Positions 1 to 5,922 of a stretch of 6,009 nt of DNA are shown here, piece after piece. The stretch comes from Verrucomicrobiia bacterium (GTDB taxonomy: Bacteria; Verrucomicrobiota; Verrucomicrobiia; JABWAM01). A program made the position numbers and the translations under genes. Within the stretch, counting starts at the first letter, position 1; the number at the start of each line of letters is the position of its first letter. A model generated the notes under the pieces. It did no database searches. It was not told where the DNA came from and saw only the letters and a program-made list of their open reading frames with translations. The DNA is taken from the NCBI GenBank assembly GCA_013360985.1, contig JABWAM010000152.1:1-6009 (forward strand), given 5' to 3'.

Positions 1-70
1 CGGCCAGCGCCTCCCGCGCCGCTCGCGGTGCGCCCTGCGTCAGCGCGGCGCAACCGACGCGGCGCCGATC
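1..70. other. Unassigned left edge, no supported gene
   Basis: These bases are very GC-rich. On the minus strand they lie downstream of the LysM gene stop codon. An imperfect inverted repeat (37-41 pairing with 56-60) could fold in the transcript, but no U-rich tract follows, so I do not call it a terminator. The minus-strand frame that follows the LysM stop stays open to the window edge, yet contains no ATG, GTG or TTG. A downstream gene therefore cannot be shown from here. Confidence 0.4.
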
Positions 71-667
71 TCAGCCGTTCTTCGATTTCTTCTTCGAAGG
101 GGCGGAAGATTTCGGCCGCGCCGTCGACGACTTTTTCGGAATGAGAAGAGTCTGACCCGCCTTCAATTCGTTGGACTTGAGTTGATTCGCCTCCTTGATT
201 TGAGCGACCGTCACGCCATAGGCCTCCGCGATTGCGGCAAGATATTCGCCCTTTTTGACGACGTGTTCATAGGCTTCCTCGAAGACCGGTTTGGGCGGCG
301 GCACGGACTTCGAGGATTCGACGGCCATCGTTTTACGGAAGGTGGCAAGTTCTTTCGACACCTCTTCGACGATCGTCTTGCGATTTTGTTCGCGCGCCGC
401 ATCCAGCTTTTGGATCAGTCCTTCCAACCGCGCAATCTCCTTGCGGAGCGTTTCATTCTCGGATTTTAGGCGCGCCAGGTCGCCTTTGAACGCGGCGGCA
501 TCCTCCTGAGCGGCGCGGACATCGTTGGAAAACTGGCCAAGCTTCTCCTGCAGCGCCCGAAGATCCTCGCGCTGGCGCGCCATTTCGCGCGCCGCGCTCT
601 CCTGCGCGCAGCACGGCAGCACGATCAGCCATCCGAGAACCAGGGGAAGCATGATTGACGCGCGCAT
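71..667 (-). CDS. Secreted coiled-coil protein with a C-terminal LysM domain
   Basis: This encodes a 198-residue exported protein predicted to bind peptidoglycan. Residues 1-21 form a signal peptide: a short basic start, a hydrophobic core (LPLVLGWLIVLP) and a plausible signal peptidase I site after CCA. Two adjacent cysteines (19-20) raise the option of a lipoprotein, but the LPCC context is a poor lipobox. Residues about 28-115 are rich in Glu, Lys, Arg, Leu and Ala with heptad-like spacing, indicating a long coiled coil. A Pro-rich linker (about 119-128) leads to one LysM domain at about 134-178, with the typical YEHVVKKGEYLAAIAEAYGV opening and a GQTLLIPK close. The tail (179-198) is basic and Ser/Lys-rich. 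No catalytic domain is visible, so a structural or scaffolding role at the cell wall is inferred. The ATG at 667 starts just before the signal peptide. The ATG at 652 (Met6) is an alternative, and neither has a Shine-Dalgarno site. The same frame is open upstream to 1279, but that part runs antisense through the neighbouring gene and is not credible. Confidence 0.85.
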   Translation of the reverse strand: MRASIMLPLVLGWLIVLPCCAQESAAREMARQREDLRALQEKLGQFSNDVRAAQEDAAAFKGDLARLKSENETLRKEIARLEGLIQKLDAAREQNRKTIVEEVSKELATFRKTMAVESSKSVPPPKPVFEEAYEHVVKKGEYLAAIAEAYGVTVAQIKEANQLKSNELKAGQTLLIPKKSSTARPKSSAPSKKKSKNG

Positions 668-673
668 GCGCGG

Positions 674-703
674 ATGGTAGACGAAGCTTGAAACGAAAGA
701 CAA
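674..703 (-). promoter_or_regulatory. Possible promoter of the LysM gene
   Basis: Read on the minus strand, TTGTCT (698-703) and TACCAT (674-679) each match four of six bases of the sigma-70 -35 and -10 boxes, with an 18-base spacer. The -10-like box ends six bases before the ATG at 667, so transcription would begin at or very near the start codon. This is a weak match and only a candidate. Confidence 0.25.
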
Positions 704-730
704 GGGGAACGCACTTCTCTTCTCGCACGA

Positions 731-743
731 GATTTTGGAAATC
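731..743. repeat. Small perfect inverted repeat in the divergent control region
   Basis: GATTT and AAATC flank TGG, a perfect 5-base inverted repeat between the divergent LysM and 806-1957 genes. It could be half of a regulator site or chance. It is listed because it lies in the only DNA that can hold both genes' control signals. Confidence 0.2.
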
Positions 744-770
744 CTGCAACCCACAAGGGATCTCGGTGTT

Positions 771-786
771 CGATCGTCACGGATCG
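771..786. repeat. Inverted repeat upstream of the secreted-protein gene, possible operator
   Basis: CGATC (771-775) and GATCG (782-786) form a perfect inverted repeat around a 6-base spacer. It ends 19 bases before the ATG at 806, where a repressor could act on that gene's promoter. No convincing -35/-10 pair is seen beside it, so the function is inferred from position and symmetry only. Confidence 0.25.
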
Positions 787-805
787 TTTCGCCTCGTTTT
801 ACGCA

Positions 806-1957
806 ATGAAACGCCTTCCTCATTCGGCCTTCATCTCGGCCCTTCTTTCTTTTCCCGCGCTCCTTGCGGTCGCCGGACCGTCGCTTCCCGAAGGTTTCAA
901 TGAAGAGAAGCTGCGGCAAGTCGTCAAGGCCGTCGCCCCTCCCTCCTTCGACGTCCGCTTCATCGCGATCAAGGCCTCCGCCATGCGCAGCGACACGGGC
1001 GAAGCCCGCGGGACGCTTACGGCCAATCTGACCGAAGATCTTTATGAGGATGCGGGAGCGGACCTGCTCGGCCCAGACGTGGACGGCGTTGCTCGCCCGA
1101 CCGTCCTTCGCAAGACCTATCGCAAACGGGAAATCCTGGAACTGCCGATCCGCTTTTCCTTCGCGAAAATTTCCGGCGAATGGACGATCCACGAGTGGGC
1201 GACGCAACCCTCCTTTCAAACTCTCGGCGCGCCGCTCGGCGATTTTCCGTCCGGGGCGGTGATCGCCGGCGCCACGCAAGGAGACGCGGCGGTCCGCGCT
1301 TACCAGACTGCGGCGAAGAAGGCTTCCGCCGCGAGAAACGCTCCCGCCTCTGTGTCAACGTCGTCTGAGGAACGGGCGGCAAAGAGCCGGGAGGAAGCGA
1401 AGGAACGCGAGGAAGCGCGGCGCGCGGCAACCGAAAAGAAGGCTCGAGACGCCAAACAGGCCGCGGAAGAGAAAGCCGAAGCCGCGCGCGCGGAAGCCCA
1501 ACGCGATCTCGAAACCCTTCAGACCGCTTGCACTCCGCCCCGGCGCTACACGGGAACGATCACCGACCGCGACGGCGCGCACGAGGTCGATCTCGTCTTC
1601 AATCACATCGAACGCGCCGGCGATCTCGTCCGCGCGGAGCTTCTCGACCGAAACTCCTCCATGCGGCGGAAGCCTCTCTCCGGGGCGATCCGCGCCAACA
1701 AGCTTCTGGCCACCCATTACGAAGTGGTGCTCGTCGGCGTCAGCGATGGATCGACCCGCAGCGCGCTGACCCGCTCCTCGCAAATCAAGGCTTCGGGCAT
1801 CCAAACGACGCTGATCTTGACTCCGGACCGCGAAGGAAACCTCGTCGGAAACTATTCGTTCCGCACGTTTGTCGCCGGACAAACGACTTCGACCTTCCGT
1901 CCGACCCCGCTGACCAACCAGGAGACCTTCTCCATCCGCTTCCGCCCGTCGCTCTGA
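806..1957 (+). CDS. Uncharacterised exported protein with a charged coiled-coil centre
   Basis: I do not recognise this family. The 383-residue product begins with a signal peptide (MKRLPHSAFISALLSFPALL) and a good signal peptidase I site, AVA|G, after residue 23, so it is probably exported. Residues about 24-165 look like a compact folded domain containing WTIHEWATQPSF near 126-137. Residues about 185-240 are an Ala/Glu/Lys/Arg-rich stretch (for example EEAKEREEARRAATEKKA), predicted to be a long helix or coiled coil of the TolA-linker kind. The C-terminal part (about 245-383) alternates hydrophobic and polar residues (RYTGTITDRDG, TTLILTPDREGNLVGNYSF), suggesting a beta-rich domain. No catalytic motif is apparent. 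The ATG at 806 is chosen because the signal peptide follows directly; no Shine-Dalgarno site precedes it. It is transcribed away from the LysM gene across a 138-base gap, and both encode exported coiled-coil proteins, so a shared envelope role is possible but unproven. Confidence 0.8.
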   Translation: MKRLPHSAFISALLSFPALLAVAGPSLPEGFNEEKLRQVVKAVAPPSFDVRFIAIKASAMRSDTGEARGTLTANLTEDLYEDAGADLLGPDVDGVARPTVLRKTYRKREILELPIRFSFAKISGEWTIHEWATQPSFQTLGAPLGDFPSGAVIAGATQGDAAVRAYQTAAKKASAARNAPASVSTSSEERAAKSREEAKEREEARRAATEKKARDAKQAAEEKAEAARAEAQRDLETLQTACTPPRRYTGTITDRDGAHEVDLVFNHIERAGDLVRAELLDRNSSMRRKPLSGAIRANKLLATHYEVVLVGVSDGSTRSALTRSSQIKASGIQTTLILTPDREGNLVGNYSFRTFVAGQTTSTFRPTPLTNQETFSIRFRPSL

Positions 1958-1965
1958 TTCGCGGG

Positions 1966-1987
1966 CGGATCCTTCCGTAAGAATCCG
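1966..1987 (+). terminator. Weak hairpin after the secreted-protein gene
   Basis: CGGAT (1966-1970) pairs with ATCCG (1983-1987). After one mismatch, CTT pairs with AAG around a CCGT loop. It lies eight bases past the stop codon at 1955-1957, a typical terminator position, but no T-run follows. It may be a processing or stabilising hairpin instead. Confidence 0.3.
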
Positions 1988-2003
1988 ATTCCATCGTTCG
2001 TGA

Positions 2004-2021
2004 GCGGCCTTCAAGGACCGC
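2004..2021 (+). repeat. GC-rich hairpin
   Basis: GCGGCC (2004-2009) pairs with GG plus CCGC (2015-2021) around a five-base loop, with one bulged A at 2017. It is the second hairpin downstream of the 806-1957 gene. It might act with the weak hairpin at 1966-1987 in ending or protecting that transcript, but it lacks a T-run. Confidence 0.3.
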
Positions 2022-2119
2022 AATCTCGATGGGGCCAAGGAATCCCCGTTATGCGGTTGTCTTGGGCTGTCTTCGTCACGCGCCTCGCGTAGACCCAAAT
2101 CCCCGCGTAAGGCGTGGAG

Positions 2120-2171
2120 GAGTCCATTCTCGGTCGAGGAACATGCGACGCCCTCGCAACATTTTGGACTC
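2120..2171. repeat. Nested stem-loop with a symmetric internal loop
   Basis: GAGTCCA (2120-2126) is the exact reverse complement of TGGACTC (2165-2171). Inside it, CGAGG (2135-2139) pairs with CCTCG (2152-2156). The two stems are separated by eight unpaired bases on each side, giving one long hairpin with a symmetric internal loop and a 12-base terminal loop. This is more organised than the isolated 4-5 base stems elsewhere in the window, but a function cannot be assigned. Confidence 0.35.
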
Positions 2172-2186
2172 AAGCCGCGGCCGCAG

Positions 2187-2200
2187 CGCCGCCGGCGGCG
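2187..2200. repeat. 14-base perfect GC palindrome
   Basis: CGCCGCCGGCGGCG is perfectly self-complementary and sits in an almost pure G/C run (2174-2206), which also contains an 8-base palindrome at 2177-2184. It may be simple GC-rich low complexity rather than a binding site. Confidence 0.4.
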
Positions 2201-2201
2201 G

Positions 2202-2265
2202 CGCCCTCCCTCGCTTCGCGGCCGAGCGGATTTTTCCCAAGCACGGACGGGGGAAAGGGAGGGCG
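2202..2265. repeat. Nested inverted repeats (two stems)
   Basis: CGCCCTCCCT (2202-2211) is the exact reverse complement of AGGGAGGGCG (2256-2265). Inside it, TTTCCC (2233-2238) pairs with GGGAAA (2251-2256). The two stems abut on the 3' side at 2256/2257, so they could stack coaxially; A2256 can serve only one of them. The 5' side leaves about 20 bases, where CTCG (2210-2213) and CGAG (2223-2226) could make a third short arm at the cost of two base pairs of the outer stem. This resembles a structured RNA or a REP-like palindromic repeat; which of these cannot be decided from one copy. Confidence 0.4.
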
Positions 2266-2396
2266 AGGCCGACAGCCGAGCCGTCGCACCCTTCGTGTGG
2301 GGAGTCTGGAATCTCGACACGACTCACCTCTCCGATCCTCCATGGATGATGAGGAGGGTTGCTCTCTGAAAATCGAACTGATCCGTGGATTTGGGG

Positions 2397-2402
2397 TAGA
2401 AT
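2397..2402 (+). promoter_or_regulatory. Possible -10 box of the ABC ATPase gene
   Basis: TAGAAT matches five of six bases of the sigma-70 -10 consensus in otherwise GC-rich DNA. It ends ten bases before the ATG at 2413, implying a leader of only a few bases. The -35 area is poor: TCGAAC at 2373-2378 matches three of six with an 18-base spacer. This is a candidate only. Confidence 0.35.
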
Positions 2403-2412
2403 CTTCGTCCTC

Positions 2413-3222
2413 ATGCCTCCAGAACCGGTCCTTCAAGTCGTTCGCCTCACCGTCCAACGCGAGCGCAGTTTTCTGCTCCAAAACATCTCATGGACCGTTC
2501 GACGTGGCGAGCACTGGACCATTCTCGGCGCCAACGGATCGGGAAAAACTTCCCTCGTCCGCTGCTTGACCGGACACTTGGCCTTCAGCCGAGGCGAGGT
2601 GCGCGTGCTGGGGCAGCGGTTCGGGGAAACCGACTGGCGCGACCTCCGCCGTCGCATCGGGCTGGTGACCTCCGCCATCGAGCGTTCGATTCCCGAAGAC
2701 GAGCCCGCGCTCGAAACCGTGATCAGCGGCGCGCGCGCCATGCTCGGGCTCTGGGGCCGCCATCGCCTCGGAGAACGCGCGCGCGCCGAATCCCTGTTGG
2801 GAAAGATCGGCCTGAAGCGGCTCGCGCGACGCCCTTGGGGATGGCTCTCGCAAGGAGAACGTCAGCGCACGCTGATCGCGCGGGCGTTGATGGCCCGCCC
2901 CGATCTGCTCATCCTCGATGAGCCGTGCGCGGGCCTCGATCCCGTCGCCCGCGCGCGTTTCCTCGACGAGATCGAACATCTCGCGCGCGCCCCGCGTTCG
3001 CCTGCGCTGGTGCTCGTGACGCATCACCTCGAAGAGATCACCCCCTCCTTTCGTCATGCGCTGCTCCTGCGCCAAGGGCGCGTCCTCGCCGCGGGGCGCC
3101 GTCCAGCCGTTGTCACCTCGCGGCTGCTCGCGAAGGCGTATGACGCGCGCATCCATCTCTACCGGAGCGGAGGGCGCGTCTTCTTCGAAGCCCTCCCGCC
3201 GAAATCGCGTCGCCTCGCCTGA
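2413..3222 (+). CDS. ABC-type ATPase, ModF/YlmA-like
   Basis: This 269-residue protein is a single ABC nucleotide-binding domain that hydrolyses ATP. Visible motifs are Walker A GANGSGKT (39-46), a signature written LSQGE (145-149), Walker B LLILDE (165-170), D-loop GLD (174-176) and the switch histidine in LVTHH (H204). The GEHWTILGANGSGKTSL opening and the LGQRFGETDWRDLRRRIGL stretch resemble cytoplasmic ATPases grouped with ModF, PhrA and YlmA, loosely annotated as molybdenum or iron-complex transport. The usual Gln of the Q-loop is not seen; the expected place reads LVTSAIE. No permease or binding-protein gene lies beside it, so the substrate is unknown and a non-transport role is possible. 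The ATG at 2413 gives a normal family N-terminus. A TTG at 2359 would add 18 residues, but its GAGGAGGG sequence (2351-2358) abuts the codon too closely to serve as a ribosome site. The gene ends 25 bases from the end of the oppositely transcribed clpB. Confidence 0.88.
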   Translation: MPPEPVLQVVRLTVQRERSFLLQNISWTVRRGEHWTILGANGSGKTSLVRCLTGHLAFSRGEVRVLGQRFGETDWRDLRRRIGLVTSAIERSIPEDEPALETVISGARAMLGLWGRHRLGERARAESLLGKIGLKRLARRPWGWLSQGERQRTLIARALMARPDLLILDEPCAGLDPVARARFLDEIEHLARAPRSPALVLVTHHLEEITPSFRHALLLRQGRVLAAGRRPAVVTSRLLAKAYDARIHLYRSGGRVFFEALPPKSRRLA

Positions 3223-3230
3223 GGAAGATT

Positions 3231-3242
3231 CCCGTCGCCGGG
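3231..3242 (-). terminator. Short GC hairpin between the convergent gene ends
   Basis: In the 25-base gap, CCCG (3231-3234) pairs with CGGG (3239-3242). Read on the minus strand the loop is GCGA, a stable GNRA tetraloop, followed by AATCTT. It lies just past the clpB stop and just past the ATPase stop on the other strand, so it could serve both genes. The 4-base stem and weak T content make it a tentative call. Confidence 0.35.
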
Positions 3243-3247
3243 CTGCG

Positions 3248-5881
3248 TCACGCTTTCGAGAAAACGAGTTCCGACCCTTTGCCGGCGCGCGCGACAAGAC
3301 GGTCGCCCTCCGTGAACTTCCCGTCGAGGAGATCGAGCGAAAGTTTGTCGAGCACTTCGCGCTGGATCGCGCGCTTGAGCGGGCGCGCCCCAAAAACAGG
3401 GTCGAACCCTTCCTTCGCCAAAAGCTCGCGCGCCGCGGGCTCGAACTCGATCTCCAGGCGCTGATCGCGCAGACGCTTCCGCACCCGCTCAAGCTGGAGG
3501 TCTACGATCTTTCCAATCTCCGCCTCGCGCAACGAACGGAAGACGACGATCTCGTCGAGGCGATTGAGAAATTCGGGGCGAAAGTGCCGGCGAAGCTCTT
3601 CAAGGACGCGCTTTTCCATCGCGCGGTAGGCCGGCGTTTCCGCATCGGTGGACGCCTTCCCGCCTGCGTGCTCGGCGAAGAACTCCTGAATGATCGGGCT
3701 GCCGATATTGGACGTCATCACCACGAGCGCGTTGCGAAAATCCACCGTGCGCCCCTGCCCGTCCGTAAGCCGCCCATCGTCAAGGAGCTGAAGGAGGGCG
3801 TTGAAAACCTCGGGATGCGCCTTCTCGATTTCGTCAAAAAGCACCACGGAGTACGGCTTCCGCCGCACCGCCTCAGTGAGTTGGCCGCCCTCCTCGTAGC
3901 CGACATACCCCGGCGGCGCGCCGATCAACCGCGCGACGGAATGCTTCTCGCCGTATTCGGACATGTCCACGCGCACCATCGCGTTTTCGTCGTCAAAGAG
4001 AAACTCGGCGACCGCCCGCGCCAGTTCGGTTTTTCCCACGCCGGTCGGCCCCATGAAAATGAACGAGCCGATGGGGCGATTCGGGTCCTGAAGCCCGGAA
4101 CGCGACCGTCGGATCGCGTGGCTCACCGCGCGCACGGCGTGGTCCTGTCCGATCACGCGTTGATGCAGACGCGCTTCCATGCGCACCAGTTTCTGGCGTT
4201 CGCCCTCCAGCATGCGCGTCACCGGAATGCCGGTCCACGAGGCGACCACGCGGGCGATGTCCTGCTCTCCAACCTCCTCCTGGAGCATCCCCCCGCCCTG
4301 CGGGAGATCGGCTTGGCGTTTCATAGCCTTCGCGAGCCGTTTCTCGATCTCGGGAATTTGGCCGTGTTGAAGCTCCGCGGCCCGGGCCAAATCGCCCCGC
4401 CTCTTCGCCATCTCGAGATCTTCGCGCGCCTTCTCCGCTTCCGCCTTCAACGCCTGGCTCTCGGCGAGATGCTTCTTTTCCTTCTGCCATTGCGCCCGCA
4501 GACCGTCCGCTTTTTCCCGCAAATCGGCGACCTCGGCATGCAACCGTTTCAGCCGCTCGCGGCTCGCGGCGTCTTTCTCCTTCTTGAGCGCCTGCTCCTC
4601 GATCTGCAACTGCATCAAGCGTCGTTCGATTTCGTCAATCTCCGTCGGGACGCTATCGATCTCGATGCGGAGGCGCGAGGCGGCCTCGTCCACCAGATCC
4701 ACCGCCTTGTCCGGAAGAAACCGTTCGCTGATGTAGCGATGGGAAAGCGTCGCCGCCGCGACGAGCGCCGAGTCGCTGATCCGCACTCCGTGGTGCGCTT
4801 CGTAACGTTCCTTCAACCCCCGAAGGATGGCCACCGTGTCCTCCACGGAAGGCTCGGCGACGAGGATCGGCTGAAACCGTCGCTCCAACGCCGCGTCTTT
4901 TTCGACGTATTTGCGGTACTCGTCGAGCGTCGTCGCCCCGATGCAGCGCAGGTCTCCGCGCGCAAGCTGGGGCTTGAGCAGGTTGGCGGCGTCCACCGCC
5001 CCTTCCGCTTTGCCCGCGCCGACCAAGGTGTGGAGCTCGTCCACAAACAGGATGATCCGTCCTTCCGAGGAGGCGACCTCCTTGAGAAAGGCCTTGAGGC
5101 GATCCTCAAATTCGCCTCGGTACTTCGCCCCAGCGATCATCGCGCCGAGGTCCATTGCCACGAGGCGTTTCCCCTTGAGCCCCTCGGGGACGTCCCCCGC
5201 CACGATCCTCCGCGCCAAACCTTCGACGATCGCGGTTTTGCCCACCCCCGGCTCGCCGATCAGCACGGGATTGTTTTTGGTGCGGCGCGACAGCACCTGC
5301 ATCACCCGACGAATCTCGTTGTCGCGTCCAATGACCGGATCGATCTTTCCCTGCCGCGCGGCGTCGGTGAGGTCGCGTCCGTAGCGTTCGAGCGCCTGAA
5401 ATTTCTCCTCCGGATTCTGATCGCTGACCTGCTGGTTTCCTCGGAGCTCCTGCAGCGCGCGGAGGAGCGAGCCTTTGTGGACGCCCATCCCCTTGAGCAG
5501 CGCGGCGGCATCCGACTTCCCGTGCTCGACGATGCCAAGCAAGAGGTGATCCGTGCTCACATATTTGTCGCGCAGCCGCTCGGCTTCCTTCTGCGCCTGA
5601 AGCAGCGCCGCATGAGTTTCCCCCGAGAGCGCCGTCTGCGCCGCGGCGCCGGACGCCTGCGGCTTCCGATTGAGAGAGGCGTCCACCAGCGACTGGAGGC
5701 GCGCCACGTCGGCGCCCAGCTTCTGCAGCAAAGGCCGCACCAAACCATCCTCCTGCTTGAGCAGCGCGCAAAGGAGATGCTCCGGCGCCAACTCGGCGTG
5801 TCCCTGCGCCTCGGCCTCGCGCTGGGCTTCCTGCAAGGCTTCCTGCGCCTTGACGGTCAACTGGTTGAATGGAAAAGCCAT
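3248..5881 (-). CDS. clpB: Protein-disaggregating chaperone ClpB (Hsp100 AAA+ ATPase)
   Basis: ClpB is a cytoplasmic hexameric ATPase. With the DnaK system it threads aggregated proteins through its pore after heat or other stress. The 877-residue product has the full family layout. The Clp N-domain covers about 1-148. The first AAA+ domain has Walker A GEPGVGKT (209-216), pore loop KYRGEFED (253-260), Walker B ILFVDE (277-282) and arginine-finger residues in ALERRF (331-336). A coiled-coil middle domain (about 405-525) separates ClpB from ClpA. The second AAA+ domain has Walker A GPTGVGKT (611-618), pore loop GYVGYEEGG (658-666), Walker B VVLFDE (679-684), FLNRLDE (771-777) and sensor-2 GARPLKR (831-837). 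The length is close to the usual 850-880 and no key residue is missing. The ATG at 5881 gives the typical MAFPFNQLTVKAQEAL opening; ATGs at 5884 and 5893 are in frame but add non-family residues. No CIRCE element or clear heat-shock promoter was seen. The gene follows hisA on the same strand after 57 bases. Confidence 0.97.
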   Translation of the reverse strand: MAFPFNQLTVKAQEALQEAQREAEAQGHAELAPEHLLCALLKQEDGLVRPLLQKLGADVARLQSLVDASLNRKPQASGAAAQTALSGETHAALLQAQKEAERLRDKYVSTDHLLLGIVEHGKSDAAALLKGMGVHKGSLLRALQELRGNQQVSDQNPEEKFQALERYGRDLTDAARQGKIDPVIGRDNEIRRVMQVLSRRTKNNPVLIGEPGVGKTAIVEGLARRIVAGDVPEGLKGKRLVAMDLGAMIAGAKYRGEFEDRLKAFLKEVASSEGRIILFVDELHTLVGAGKAEGAVDAANLLKPQLARGDLRCIGATTLDEYRKYVEKDAALERRFQPILVAEPSVEDTVAILRGLKERYEAHHGVRISDSALVAAATLSHRYISERFLPDKAVDLVDEAASRLRIEIDSVPTEIDEIERRLMQLQIEEQALKKEKDAASRERLKRLHAEVADLREKADGLRAQWQKEKKHLAESQALKAEAEKAREDLEMAKRRGDLARAAELQHGQIPEIEKRLAKAMKRQADLPQGGGMLQEEVGEQDIARVVASWTGIPVTRMLEGERQKLVRMEARLHQRVIGQDHAVRAVSHAIRRSRSGLQDPNRPIGSFIFMGPTGVGKTELARAVAEFLFDDENAMVRVDMSEYGEKHSVARLIGAPPGYVGYEEGGQLTEAVRRKPYSVVLFDEIEKAHPEVFNALLQLLDDGRLTDGQGRTVDFRNALVVMTSNIGSPIIQEFFAEHAGGKASTDAETPAYRAMEKRVLEELRRHFRPEFLNRLDEIVVFRSLREAEIGKIVDLQLERVRKRLRDQRLEIEFEPAARELLAKEGFDPVFGARPLKRAIQREVLDKLSLDLLDGKFTEGDRLVARAGKGSELVFSKA

Positions 5882-5888
5882 CATGCAG

Positions 5889-5917
5889 ATCATCTATCCG
5901 TCGAAGACGGCTCTCAA
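5889..5917 (-). promoter_or_regulatory. Possible clpB promoter
   Basis: On the minus strand TTGAGA (5912-5917, five of six matches) and GATGAT (5889-5894, four of six) are separated by 17 bases. The implied start of transcription falls near 5882, at the clustered ATG codons, which would give a leaderless or almost leaderless clpB mRNA. The CTTGAG overlapping the -35 also resembles the first half of a sigma-32 promoter, but no CCCCAT-like partner follows. Confidence 0.35.
5898..5910. repeat. 13-base palindrome inside the putative clpB promoter
   Basis: CCGTC and GACGG flank GAA, a perfect 5-base inverted repeat with a 3-base centre. It lies in the spacer between the candidate -35 and -10 boxes, 17 bases upstream of the clpB ATG at 5881. 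A repressor site or an RNA hairpin are both possible. It does not resemble CIRCE. Confidence 0.35.
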
Positions 5918-5921
5918 GCCG
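5908..5921 (-). repeat. Hairpin overlapping the clpB -35 region
   Basis: CGGCT (5908-5912) and AGCCG (5917-5921) pair around a four-base loop. The repeat overlaps the first three bases of the neighbouring palindrome at 5898-5910, so the two structures would exclude each other. In a transcript reading through from hisA it would fold between the two genes. Confidence 0.3.
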
Positions 5922-5922
5922 C

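Larger units (their letters stand above)
1958..2412. other. 455-base non-coding region rich in inverted repeats
   Basis: No credible gene lies here. The open frames present encode Arg/Pro/Gly/Ser-rich peptides without recognisable domains and run on both strands, as is usual in GC-rich spacer DNA. The region instead contains several stem-forming segments in a row: 1966-1987, 2004-2021, roughly 2077-2117, 2120-2171, 2187-2200 and 2202-2265. I looked for tRNA, tmRNA, RNase P, SRP RNA and common riboswitch cores and saw none. The gap could be a terminator plus leader, an uncharacterised structured RNA or a dispersed intergenic repeat. Its last 60 bases should hold the promoter of the ABC ATPase gene. 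Confidence 0.5.

Noticed and set aside
1..70. In-frame continuation after the LysM stop codon (ALTQGAPRAAREALA), as a possible read-through extension or next gene
   Set aside because: No ATG, GTG or TTG start is visible in that frame and the stretch is too short to judge; GC-rich DNA stays open by chance.
668..1279. The minus-strand open frame continuing upstream of the LysM gene (204 extra codons)
   Set aside because: It runs antisense through the signal peptide and first domain of the 806-1957 gene, is rich in Arg/Gly, and would place the obvious signal peptide in the middle of a protein.
1355..2320. A 321-codon open frame on the minus strand
   Set aside because: It is antisense to the 806-1957 gene and the adjacent gap, Arg/Ser-rich, shows no domain, and long stop-free antisense frames are expected in GC-rich coding DNA.
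2029..2349. A 106-codon plus-strand open frame in the non-coding gap
   Set aside because: The product is Arg/Pro/Gly/Ser-rich without hydrophobic core or domain, has no ribosome site, and overlaps the inverted repeats; overlapping frames of similar quality exist on both strands.
2351..2361. GAGGAGGG followed by TTG as the true start of the ABC ATPase
   Set aside because: The purine run directly abuts the TTG, leaving no usable spacing, and the 18 added residues do not resemble the family's N-terminus.
1958..2412. tRNA, tmRNA, RNase P RNA, SRP RNA or a known riboswitch in the gap
   Set aside because: None of the conserved cores I know for these was found on either strand by eye.
4911..5384. 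A 157-codon plus-strand open frame inside clpB
   Set aside because: It is antisense to the highly conserved first AAA+ domain, Ser/Arg/Pro-rich, and best explained by the codon bias of clpB.
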